From assembly GCA_013368375.1 (NCBI GenBank), contig JAACJP010000011.1, forward strand, positions 372,001 through 436,000: a DNA stretch of 64,000 nt, read 5' to 3'. The notes under the pieces were generated by a model. It did not search any database and was not told the origin of the DNA. It was given only the letters and a program-made list of their open reading frames with translations. The translations under genes were made by a program, and so were the position numbers. Positions 48,066-57,325 of this stretch are shown here, one piece after another (within the stretch, counting starts at the first letter, position 1; each line of letters begins with the position of its first letter). This DNA comes from Tricholomella constricta. Taxonomy: Eukaryota; Basidiomycota; Agaricomycetes; Agaricales; Lyophyllaceae.

Positions 48066-48497
48066 TCAACACTCGAGCTGGCAGCTGTGGATGTCATTCA
48101 GTATACTTGTCCAGGCAAGATAGAGACATCATGGAGTACTCACACGGCCCGGTCGGGAGACACATAGCAGCAAGAAGTGGGAGGCTCGCCTATTTCAAAC
48201 GTTGAGTTGAATGGTTAACGAAGCGGTCATTTCAAATGAATGTACATTCCTAAGGGAAGGAATGAGGTCAGATACAGCAGACCCCGGCTCCACAAAACCA
48301 TTGAATACTCACTCCAAGAGGACCAGCGATGCTCGCGCCTATATAACACGCGTAAAGAGACCTTGGTCAGGACGACGAATGGGCCAGCAGCGATCGAGCC
48401 AGATTCACGCACACAATTCACCGGGGGGGATGTATTGGGCAGTTACGCTGTTGATGAAGAGGGCGACGATGACGGTGGTGAAGAGCTTGTTGAACAT
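48066..48497 (-). CDS. Small secreted six-cysteine protein, knottin-type cysteine order
   Basis: Five exons (48497-48413, 48338-48313, 48249-48246, 48189-48144, 48084-48066) sum to 180 nt and give 59 residues; none is listed as one continuous frame. Residues 1-20 (MFNKLFTTVIVALFINSVTA) are a clear signal peptide. The mature ~39 residues hold six cysteines at 29, 39, 45, 46, 55 and 59, the order C-C-CC-C-C with spacings 9, 5, 0, 8 and 3. Key text is GELCASIAGPLGEC, TSCCYVSPDRAVCQLEC. Exon 3 is only 4 nt and supplies half the second Cys codon. All introns have GT-AG ends. A TTAAAAA box lies about 45 bp upstream of the ATG. The hAT element begins 593 bp upstream of the ATG. The cysteine order fits an inhibitor cystine knot, but the role (effector, signalling, defence) is unknown. 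Confidence 0.7.
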
Positions 48498-49081
48498 TTT
48501 TGTTGGAGTGGATTGGAGTTCAGACCTGCAAAGTACCCGCTTTTTAAGGCTTTTGGAGGCGCTGCTGAGCCTTGTTAGGGCCCGTTGAATGTGATACAGA
48601 TCTTCACCTGACAGAGAAGCACTGGCTCGACGCCGTGATCCAGGTCTGGTCATTCATTGCAGGTGTCGGTGTGACTGTCCACGAAAGTCTGAGGGTCAAA
48701 GAGTCAAGGGTCATCGCACAGACCCCCGAAACCTTTCCAAGGGAGGCCTTGATTTTCAGCACAGCAACAATATAGTCTGGGGACCATATGACCGAGGACA
48801 GTTCTCACCCCGTGGAGTCCTGCCAGTGGTTGGATTTGAACGGTGACTGGGGTGGCGTGTACGTGTGAGGGCGATGTATCGGCGTGATGCGGCTGCAGGG
48901 GCCTTTACAATTCTCTATGTCAGTACGGCATGAGTATCTGGAGCAGGGACAGTGATTCAGGTTTCTGCATATCAATGTGCGAGCCTGTAAGAATTTGAAT
49001 GGAGAGTGGATAAAGAATCTCGCAAAATGGGAGGAAGTTGGAGATATTCGGGCCGAAGAATGAGCAATGTATTAATATTGC

Positions 49082-49089
49082 GACGGTGG
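49082..49089. repeat. Target-site duplication, left (GACGGTGG)
   Basis: Perfect 8-bp match to 53202-53209 on the other side of the hAT element. Eight base pairs is the hAT-superfamily signature length. Confidence 0.95.
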
Positions 49090-52000
49090 TAGTGTTGCCG
49101 CCGAAGTGAACTCACTTCGAAGTGAGTTCGCTTCAGTTCGAAAATGATATCACTTCGTTTCAGTTTGTTTTGACGAAGTGTGATGAAGTGAACTTCACGA
49201 ACTGGTAACGAAGTGATCACATTATGACATAATCACTGATAAGATATTATGTTGTCTGTCGCGTCGCATTCTGGCGCGTCGTCGCAATACTTTGCACCCG
49301 ATTTTACTCTCTCCTTTCCTCCCTTTCTCCTATTCTCTATTCCTACTTTTGTGTTAGTTCCCCTCTCTACCCCTAGTCTAGTCTCTAGTTTCTAAGGTCC
49401 GTCCGCCCCGTGAAACAAGACAAAGCAAGAATAACATCGGAGCAAACCATAATCCCTGTACTTAGAGCGCAAGGCAATGAACGAATTTCTGCATCATGGA
49501 CTTCCGATTTCATCATCCGTCTCTAGAGGCCGACGAGAACATGTTTCCAGAACCTGGAGATCCTGACTGCTGGCTGCCTCCTCAACAGCCTCCCCCTGAA
49601 GGCTTTCACCAACCTCAAAACTCTGGAGGCAATTCTCATCCTCAGCCGCAAAACCTCATGCCTACAGCTTTTCACAACCCGCACCTTTATCCTTATAGCT
49701 ATCAGCGGCCTCTACCCACTAATTTTCCATTTTATGGCCATGGCCACCCGGTTTATCACCCAGGCTTTACCAGTCCACTCCAGGACACTCGGTCAACAAC
49801 TCTTAATGCCCCTCCTACCCCTACAATTGCAGCTGGTCGTAAACGCAAGGCTCCATCGAGCGGTACAAGCCTTCCGAGGAAACGTGCACGAAAATCCGCC
49901 ACTGCGGCAGCGGCGAGCGGCGCTTCTGGTTCCCAATTGACTGACTCGGTGTCTATACCTACGGCGGCAACAGATTGCGGTGTAGGGCCTTCTGGACTTC
50001 CTTCGACTCACACTAGTCCTACCTCAGTCAATGCTGCCCCAACGCCTCTACACTCTTTCACTGCTGCCGCAGCTGAAGACTCGGTGCTCTGTAATGACCG
50101 CAAAAATGCGAAATCTGCAGCAACGGATGTCTGGCATTTTTTGCGTGCTCTGGATACTGCCCAGGAGCCGGCGATTCGACCTGATAAGGACACTGAACCT
50201 GTCCTGACCAAGAATCCGACGAAATCGCTGTTTGTAGGCTGTAAACTTTGCAAGTAAGTGCAACATTTCGTTCATTAATGTTTTTTAATGACATTTCTTA
50301 TCGTATCTTACAGGAAGTGGAAGACATGGACCCACGGGAGTGGCATGACAAGTTGCTATCGCGCACACTTGAAGAATAAACATTTCAATGACTACGAGGC
50401 GGCAGTCAAACAGTTGGGATTGAAGCATTCCACAGGTGCTTCGCCGGCATTGGGGACACCACTAAATCATGGTCCTTTCTCTCTCGACACTTTCTATCAC
50501 CTCCTAATGAAGTGGATAGTTGTCGACGATCAGGTACGTTTTTTCGAGTCCTACAAGATGAGATGGTCGCATTTTAGCTATACTTCCAGTCCGTAAACAT
50601 CGTGGAGTGTCCTGAATTCAGGGAACTGCTAAATTACCTCGGGAATGACAAGATCGACGACGACGACGTCCCTCACCGAACAAAAATCACGCAAATGATT
50701 CATGATGAGCACCAGAAGATGCGGCAGCAAATCATGGCTGAGCTTCGAGTATGTATTTTGGAATTATACAACAATTGCACTAACCATTTGGTTTCTCTTC
50801 AGAGGGCTCAAGGACGTGTCTCGTACACATGCGATCTATGGAGCGACCCAAACCTTGTGTCATATATGGCCGTCACAGCTCATTTTTACATCCGTGAAAA
50901 TGGACGTCTTGTTTTGCGCACGTACTTGGTTGCATTCCGACATGTATCCGGCAGTCATTCTGGCGTCAACCTTGCGAATACTCTCATCAAAATCTTCGAC
51001 GAGTTGGGTGTCGCCTATAAGGTATGTTGTTCATGTAGTGACATTTGAAGTGTGCATCTCATACTACCATTCGTCTAGCTTGCCCTGATCACGATGGACA
51101 ACGCCTCAAACAACAATACAATGATGGAAGAGCTCGAAAAAATTCTTCGAAGCCGCGGGATCCCTTTTGATGCTGACGGAAATCGTATACGGTACGCCAT
51201 TAGCAATTTTGGATCGAACATGTTTTTGATATCCCAACAGTTGTTTCCCCCACATAATCAACCTCGCATGTCAAGCCATTCTCGAGGCACTCAAGCAAAC
51301 TCCCGCTCTCGGCCTTCTTCTTGCTACCGAATCTGCGACAAACTCCTACCTCCATTCACTCGAGGCTGACCTCATTGGGACGTGCCGCAGTGTCGTTGCT
51401 GCATGTCGCGCATCAGGACAGCGCCGACAGGAGCTGCGGAGGATTATTAGTGAGGGAAACGAGAAGGACACTTGGCATGGTGAGCTACCAAATGACGAGA
51501 AGCATTTAAAAGTGCTTCAGCTCCTTCGCGATTGCGAGACGCGCTGGTCATCAACATATCTGATGATAGATCGGATGATCTACCTATACCCAGTGCGTCT
51601 TTCGTTCTTTCTATTTCTTTTTTCCGTTACCCTCATCAATTTCATTTTTTCCACCAGGCTGTTCGAAGGTTCCTGCTCAACATAGACCAGACCGACCTCT
51701 CGCACCACCTCTTTTCTGATCGGCAACTCAATATACTTCGTGACATCCATCAAGTTCTCGAGCTTCCTCATGCTGCGCAAGAACTCCTCTCAGCTGAGCG
51801 CACGCCCACGTTATCGCTTTCGCTCCCTTTGTATGAGATTCTCATCGAGCAATGGAAGCTGTTACAAGCAACCATTCCCGAGCTCGCCCCATATATCGAG
51901 GTTGGTATTAAGAAACTTGAAGACTATATTGGACAAGCACGGAAGACACGCATTTATGCGCACGCGATGGGCAAGTTGTGTTTCTGTCCCATTCCGATGA

Positions 52001-53201
52001 CTTTCTGATATTTTATTAGTTCTAAATCCGTCTATGAAGTTCGAATGGATGGAAAAGCATTGGGGAGATGTCGAGACAAATACATCTCGGGGGTGGATCA
52101 AGGAATCGGTGCGTTCGAGGATTTTCGAAGACTTAGATATAGACTGACACCCGAATAATGCAGATGCTCAAGTACCAGCAATCACTGCGGCGGGAGAGTA
52201 TGTCGCATTCCCGCGCTGTTCCCATCAATCGTTCGCTCTCGGCCCCCTCCGTCGCAGCGCACTCGCAAGCACTGGGATTTACAAGACTTTCTGGCATCAA
52301 TGTAGCTGTTCGACGGTCGACTTCGATGTCCACTATTCCCTCTCACCAACCTTCATCATCAAGCCAGCCTACACCTGCACCAACCTTGGAAGAAGTCCTT
52401 GACCAGGAAGCCCGCGAACTCATTGAAAACCAACGCATTGTAGACCAGGAGTTGAGGCGTTATGAAGACGACGGGGTCACCTCTATATCAGAGCGCTTGG
52501 AGGATCTCACTCGGTACTGGGAGGTAAGTTTCCAGTGTGGTCTAAGTCCTGGCTCCGTTTTTCTGACCAGTATCACTTTTTTCAGCGGAACGAACACTCA
52601 TTTCCCTTATTGTTTCGCGTTTCGATGGATGTCCTCCCTGCACAGGCCTCTGCTGTTCCTTGCGAACGAGTTTTCTCATCTAGCAAAGAGACATGCACAG
52701 TGCGACGGAGCAGGCTCTCTCCAAAGCTCATGGAAGCCCTTCAAGTACTGAAATTTTCGTACAAGCAAGAGCGCCTCAGCTTCACCGACGACCTCCTAGC
52801 ACAGGAAAAGGACTACACTATCGAAGGCCCAGTCACACCCGGCGCGATCGCAGAGCTGACTAGGACCGGGAGGCTTTTGGAGCTCGCCGAAATTCTTTCA
52901 AATGTGGACACCGCGGTATGATCAATTATATATAGTGGAACTGGTGATATATATTTTACATACATGATATAATCAAATTACTTGTAAATTCGATTCAAAT
53001 AACAGCCGTAGGATGGGAGAGCCACATTTTGTATGACCGTCGACGAGCCCGCCATTCCGCTTTTGGTAATTGATGATGTTTGGGCACTGTTTGTGCCCAC
53101 TTCGCGAGGCCTCGCCAGTTCACTTCGTTTTCACTTCGTTTTAGTGAAGTGGTAACGAACTGCCACTTCACTTCACCTCACTTCACTTCGCGGCAACACT
53201 A
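49090..53201 (+). mobile_element. Complete hAT-superfamily DNA transposon (4,112 bp)
   Basis: Ends begin TAGTGTTGCCGCCGAAGTGA (left) and, read inward from the right, TAGTGTTGCCGCGAAGTGA. That is a ~19-bp terminal inverted repeat with one 1-base indel. An exact 8-bp duplication GACGGTGG flanks it. Both subterminal zones (49100-49220 and 53095-53190) are dense in ACTTCG/AAGTGA motifs, the usual transposase-binding array. The single gene inside encodes a hAT transposase without visible stops or frameshifts. Everything needed for autonomous movement appears present, and the perfect duplication suggests a recent insertion. The interior from 49230 to 49495 is leader sequence; 52922-53095 is 3' flank. 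Confidence 0.96.
49496..52921 (+). CDS. hAT transposase (BED finger plus RNase H-like DDE domain)
   Basis: Catalyses cut-and-paste transposition. The N-terminal ~200 residues are Pro/Gln/Ser/Thr-rich with a basic KRKAPSS...PRKRARK patch. A BED-type zinc finger spans the first intron: CKLCKKW ... CYRAHLKNKH. The DDE/RNase H fold shows the first Asp in TCDLWSDPNLVSY, the second Asp in LALITMDNASNNNT, the insertion-domain CFPHIINLAC and CETRWSSTYLMIDR, and the C-terminal hAT dimerisation block with the catalytic Glu region SAVPCERVFSSSKET ... RLSPKLMEALQVLKF. About nine exons join in frame. The intron at 51971-52019 uses a GC donor (G|GCAAGT) with a normal AG acceptor. A disordered Ser/Pro-rich insert sits before the dimerisation block. 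No inactivating change seen. Confidence 0.93.
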
Positions 53202-53209
53202 GACGGTGG
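53202..53209. repeat. Target-site duplication, right (GACGGTGG)
   Basis: Exact partner of 49082-49089; see the transposon entry. Confidence 0.95.
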
Positions 53210-53371
53210 TTATGTGTATGTATCGACGTCACTTGCGTGTTGCTGGCCATATGACGTGGCCTACTCTAAAAGCCGCTGCTGGTCGTGAACACAGAAGTGC
53301 ACCTGTACCTTTACTGGATTGCTACATGGGTGAATTTCAAGGGTCCTAGGATAACTTACTGGTGAATTTCA

Positions 53372-54225
53372 ATACAGTCATTCACCGGTCCTTGAGACAC
53401 CCAAATAAAGAAGAGCATCGGAAAAATCATTGTTAAGAGCTACATACAGAAAAGAGTACTGAAACTATAGGTTACTATATAATGATGTACTGTAGTGGTA
53501 TCAAACTCGAATACACAAATAAAAGGATGTCAAAAAGAAACATCTGTCGGTGAGTCTGTTATCAACGAAATTTCTGTCCTTGAGACAGGGTCCACAAGCA
53601 AGTCACATCAGAGTGACAGCCAAATTGGGTGCTGATGTCATCGCCTGATCGATCGCGTTCAACCTTCATCGTCGTCTGAGTCGCTACTCTCCATATCATC
53701 CTCACTCTCATGGACCTCATCTTGCTCCGCATCTGCCACAGAAGCTGCTTGTGCAGTGCCCCTCTTGGTCCATGACTTTGGTTTTGCTGGACAGTGATGC
53801 CGGCGATCTGTCCGAAAATGGGAATGTGTGATGTGACAAGCATCAGCTTTGCCTGACGTCGCTGTACACACCTGTACACCTCATTGTTGCTCTTCCCCAG
53901 TGTCATGGTGCTCTAGATACACAACACTTTGCACCAGAGTCAAGTTAATTATGTATCAGAACAATATAACACAAAATTTTGGTGCTGGATGATGTGTATC
54001 TATAGAGGATTTAGGTTGAAAATTGACAAATTTCGAGATTTCTGATTGATCTCTTTCTACCATCTCCAAAACAAGAACTACGGGCTCTAGGTTTTGCAAT
54101 CAAGCAGTTGATATATCATTCTGTCCTATGAAAAAAACTCCGAGAGGATCGAGCCAGAAATGGGTGCAAAATCAGCCTTTGTATCAAGGACCGATGGTGT
54201 CTCAAGGACCGGTGAATGACTGTAT
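53372..54225. repeat. 30-bp perfect inverted repeats bounding ~850 bp
   Basis: Left arm 53372-53401 starts ATACAGTCATTCACCGGTCC; right arm 54196-54225 is its exact reverse complement. Between them lies AT-rich DNA and a minus-strand frame ending in an acidic Ser/Asp/Glu run (53659-53871). I see no clear target-site duplication outside the arms. The left arm is preceded by a second GGTGAATTTCAA motif. The structure suggests a non-autonomous or internally deleted DNA transposon. Confidence 0.6.
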
Positions 54226-54360
54226 CCATTTGGAAATCAAACCAAGCATCTCTCATCATCATCTGAGGACATTACTTACAAGCGTGAACGCCTGTGGACG
54301 CCGAATCAAGCTATCTGGGGACAAGAACCTACTTCAAGCACCCAAATACTGCTCCCCATA

Positions 54361-54915
54361 ATCCTCGGGAAGTCTTCGCACTGCGACACGCATGCGGCAG
54401 GCGTAGCCCACCCATAATAATACAAATACTGCTCCCCGATACTAACGCCAGCCCTCCTGGGCCGTCCTCGCATCGCCATTTGCGGCTGACGCCGCCCCCG
54501 CCGCCCCCCCCTAACCATCACAATCAGCAGCCACGAGGTCCACCGTCGTGAAATCTCACACCCCGGAACCCTTCGCTGCCTATGGAGTGGGATAGACGGG
54601 ACAGGCGTGGTCGTTGTCGTACCAGGAGAAGACTCGGTGAGCCCAGGCACAGTCTCTCAAGCGCAATCGGCGACATCGACGCTATTTATGCCTCCGAATC
54701 CTTGCGTGCCCCCTTGTGACGCAGCAGGCCGTCCTTGCAGTGCGCCTCGCACGCGACAAACGTCACCCTGCCGTCCTTTGGGTGCAGCACGTCATAAACT
54801 AATCCCACGGGAAGTCTCTGCAGTGCGAAAGGCATGCAGAAGGCGTAGCCCATAACAATCTATACGGGAAGTCTCTGCAGTGCTAAAAGCGTGCAGAAGG
54901 CGTAGCCCACCCCAA
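54361..54915. repeat. Dispersed short direct repeats (~50 bp, 3 copies plus a degenerate one)
   Basis: Copies at about 54363-54415, 54807-54850 and 54862-54910 share CGGGAAGTCT, GCA(C/G)TGC, GCATGC or GCGTGC, and AGGCGTAGCCCA. A fainter relative is at about 54730-54765. The last two are almost adjacent. The intervening 54480-54700 is C-rich. No gene is supportable in 54226-56480, apart from these repeats and the CATC run at 55764. Confidence 0.7.
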
Positions 54916-55763
54916 CAATAATAACAATATGACTGCCAAATGACTGCATGTGTCACTAATACTGGAAAATCTCTGGAATTGTATACAGAGGTAACCCAGC
55001 ACATGTCAGTCCCAACATCACCTACCAGCATCAATGATCTTGACCCCCTGGTGGACCTGCTGCCCCTCGAGCCTTTGACCTCGCCAGTCTCCCGAGTTTG
55101 AGACATGCGCAGAGGCCACCTTAGTCATCGATCACGTGATCCCAAACACGTGAATCGCACCGAGAGAGTCGCGTCGACGCTGCCTCTGGTGGTACTGCTT
55201 CTTAGTATTACAGGCATCTTCCGCGCACAGAACCTCCAGAGCCACCTCTCTCTCTGAACCTTAAAGCATGGCACTTATAATATATCTCAATATATTGACG
55301 CGGAAATGCACGTGCGACGAAAGCTCACGCCGGCCTTCCTCGAAGGAAGTTTGGGCTCTGATTGCACGTTTGACCCGTTCATTGCAATGGGACTGGCATA
55401 CTTTAACTGCTAAGCTCACAATTCGACGTTCTGTGATTTTTCCCCAACCCAACCCAACAATCAAAGTTAGGACTCATGAAGTCCACATCATCTTAATTTA
55501 ACCTAAATCAAATTATCCTGTTTAGACCCCGGCATAGACCACCCAAATTGATGGTTGGGGTTTTTTACACATGATGTCTCGGGTTGTGTACTTTCAGTTA
55601 CTGTATCTAGTCTCCGTTTCTTTGAATGGCACATGGGGAAACTAATCCGTGCGATTCCGTATATCACAGCGGCAATGGTTTTCCTGTGTCCGTAGCATAC
55701 ATTAGATGCCGTGTATGTAGTACGGGCCCCGCTTGTTCTTTTTTGGGACCGCTGCGGGAAATA

Positions 55764-55785
55764 CATCCATCCATCCATCCATCCA
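55764..55785. repeat. CATC microsatellite (about 5.5 units)
   Basis: Uninterrupted CATC tetranucleotide run in intergenic DNA. Confidence 0.9.
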
Positions 55786-56482
55786 AACGGAATCATCTGA
55801 ATCAGAAACACGGAGGCTGTTCTGCATCAAGAAAATTGAGATGCATACAGTTCAACGTACATTGATTCAGAGTTCGAATTCGATGGGTCGGCGTGAGAGC
55901 CCTAACCAACAGTTTATTCAGATTATTTCTTGGCTGGGGATGAGCAGATGGCACTTTTGTCTGATCTGATTGGCTGGGATGCCGATTGATGCCGTAATAA
56001 CTATACTCTGATCACCGTTCCTCTACCTTCAGGCACGAATTCAATAAGATTCAATACCACCGACGGTCATGCCCTCAAACCGCTGTTATTTTTTGTGGGT
56101 ATCTTCTTTGTGTTCTCTCTTGGCACTGCTCAGCTTTTCGTTGCGGCATCCGAGTCAGCGAGTGTACCTACCAAGTGGCAAGAAATAATCTGGCAAAGTA
56201 ATCTGTTAATACAGTCTAAAAAGGCAGCTCAACGTTCATAATATTGCTCAGGATCGACAGAGATTGGGGTTTTTGTCATTCATCGGGGTGAGAGCAGCGC
56301 TAGCTGATTTCAGCAACTATGAACCTGGTGAGCATGACACCGTGGCCTTTTGGTCCAGGATTTTTCTTTTGGCCGGATGCTCCTGAACGGCTGCCTCTTG
56401 ATTAGAGCGTCCGAGTCCCCTTCTGGCATGTATTCCCGCTTCTTTCATCACCGACGAGTGCGGTCAAGATATTAAGAAGGAT

Positions 56483-57241
56483 TCATTCAACATATACATA
56501 GGCCATTATCCGCGTTCCTGTGCAATCTACCCCACAGACGTGTGCTGCATGCAGCGCTAGAAGAAATAGTATGGAACATTGAAAAGAGCATGTGCTAGGG
56601 CGTGGGCGGCTTGGCGGCGGTCGAGCGTGCCTTGGAGTTGTGAAGAGGAAGTCGAAAGTCCAAAGCAACCAGAGTAGGAGCCAGGCAATGGAGTACAGTA
56701 CATACCGAGGAGTCGACGTAACATCGATGAGGTCAAATGAGGTTTGGTGTTGGAGAGGAAGCAAGATCGCAGTCCAAGTCAGAAGCCAAGAAGCCGATTG
56801 CAAGGAGCCTTCGACTTGCAGGATTCCAAGAACAGGATTTCGAATGCCATCGTGTCGCCTGAGTCTTTGAATGTTGAGTGAGAGGGGTAATAGCCCGTGT
56901 GGAAGATCCGAAAACCTGAAGCAAGACAAGAGGCAAACGTACGTTGGTCTCCCGGGATGAACGTACGCTGCTATCGTTTCGTCCGAGCTTGACGCATAGA
57001 AAGAATTTTGATGTTGTTTTCGCAACAGAGGACGGGAGAGTTGAGCAGGTTTATGGCAGCGTCGCGCCAAACTTAGAGAGCCCGTAAGGCACGGCCCCAC
57101 GCTCATGCCGACGGCGATCAAACGTTTCCTCGTGGCCTCGGAGTGTTGTTTGTCTGGACGCACGTGTTCAAACATTTCCTCGCCCCTGACGGGCCTCCTG
57201 AGAATGTAACAAAAATACTGCACCCAAGTCCCGGTCTCCAC
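56483..57241 (-). CDS. Long unrecognised ORF divergent to the phosphate exporter gene
   Basis: A 252-codon uninterrupted minus-strand frame starts 84 bp upstream of the plus-strand XPR1-like ATG, on the opposite strand. It contains one strong hydrophobic segment (VLYSIAWLLLWLLWTFDFLF) and a second near the C-terminus (CSILFLLALHAAHVCGV), so it could be a membrane protein. Against this, I recognise no family, the N-terminal half is Arg/Ser/His-rich with no domain look, and it spans the presumed promoter of the exporter gene. A chance frame is as likely as a gene. Confidence 0.3.
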   Translation of the reverse strand: METGTWVQYFCYILRRPVRGEEMFEHVRPDKQHSEATRKRLIAVGMSVGPCLTGSLSLARRCHKPAQLSRPLLRKQHQNSFYASSSDETIAAYVHPGRPTYVCLLSCFRFSDLPHGLLPLSLNIQRLRRHDGIRNPVLGILQVEGSLQSASWLLTWTAILLPLQHQTSFDLIDVTSTPRYVLYSIAWLLLWLLWTFDFLFTTPRHARPPPSRPRPSTCSFQCSILFLLALHAAHVCGVDCTGTRIMAYVYVE

Positions 57242-57325
57242 GACGTCTTTTATGCCTGTCTGCTAATTCTCCTGTACTATCGCCACTCCAAGCCTTTTTC
57301 TTCCCCCTCGAACCGTTGCGGAAAG

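Noticed and set aside
48820..48850. tRNA-like GTTCAAATCC (minus strand)
   Set aside because: The flanking bases cannot form a T stem and no acceptor, D or anticodon arms are found around it.
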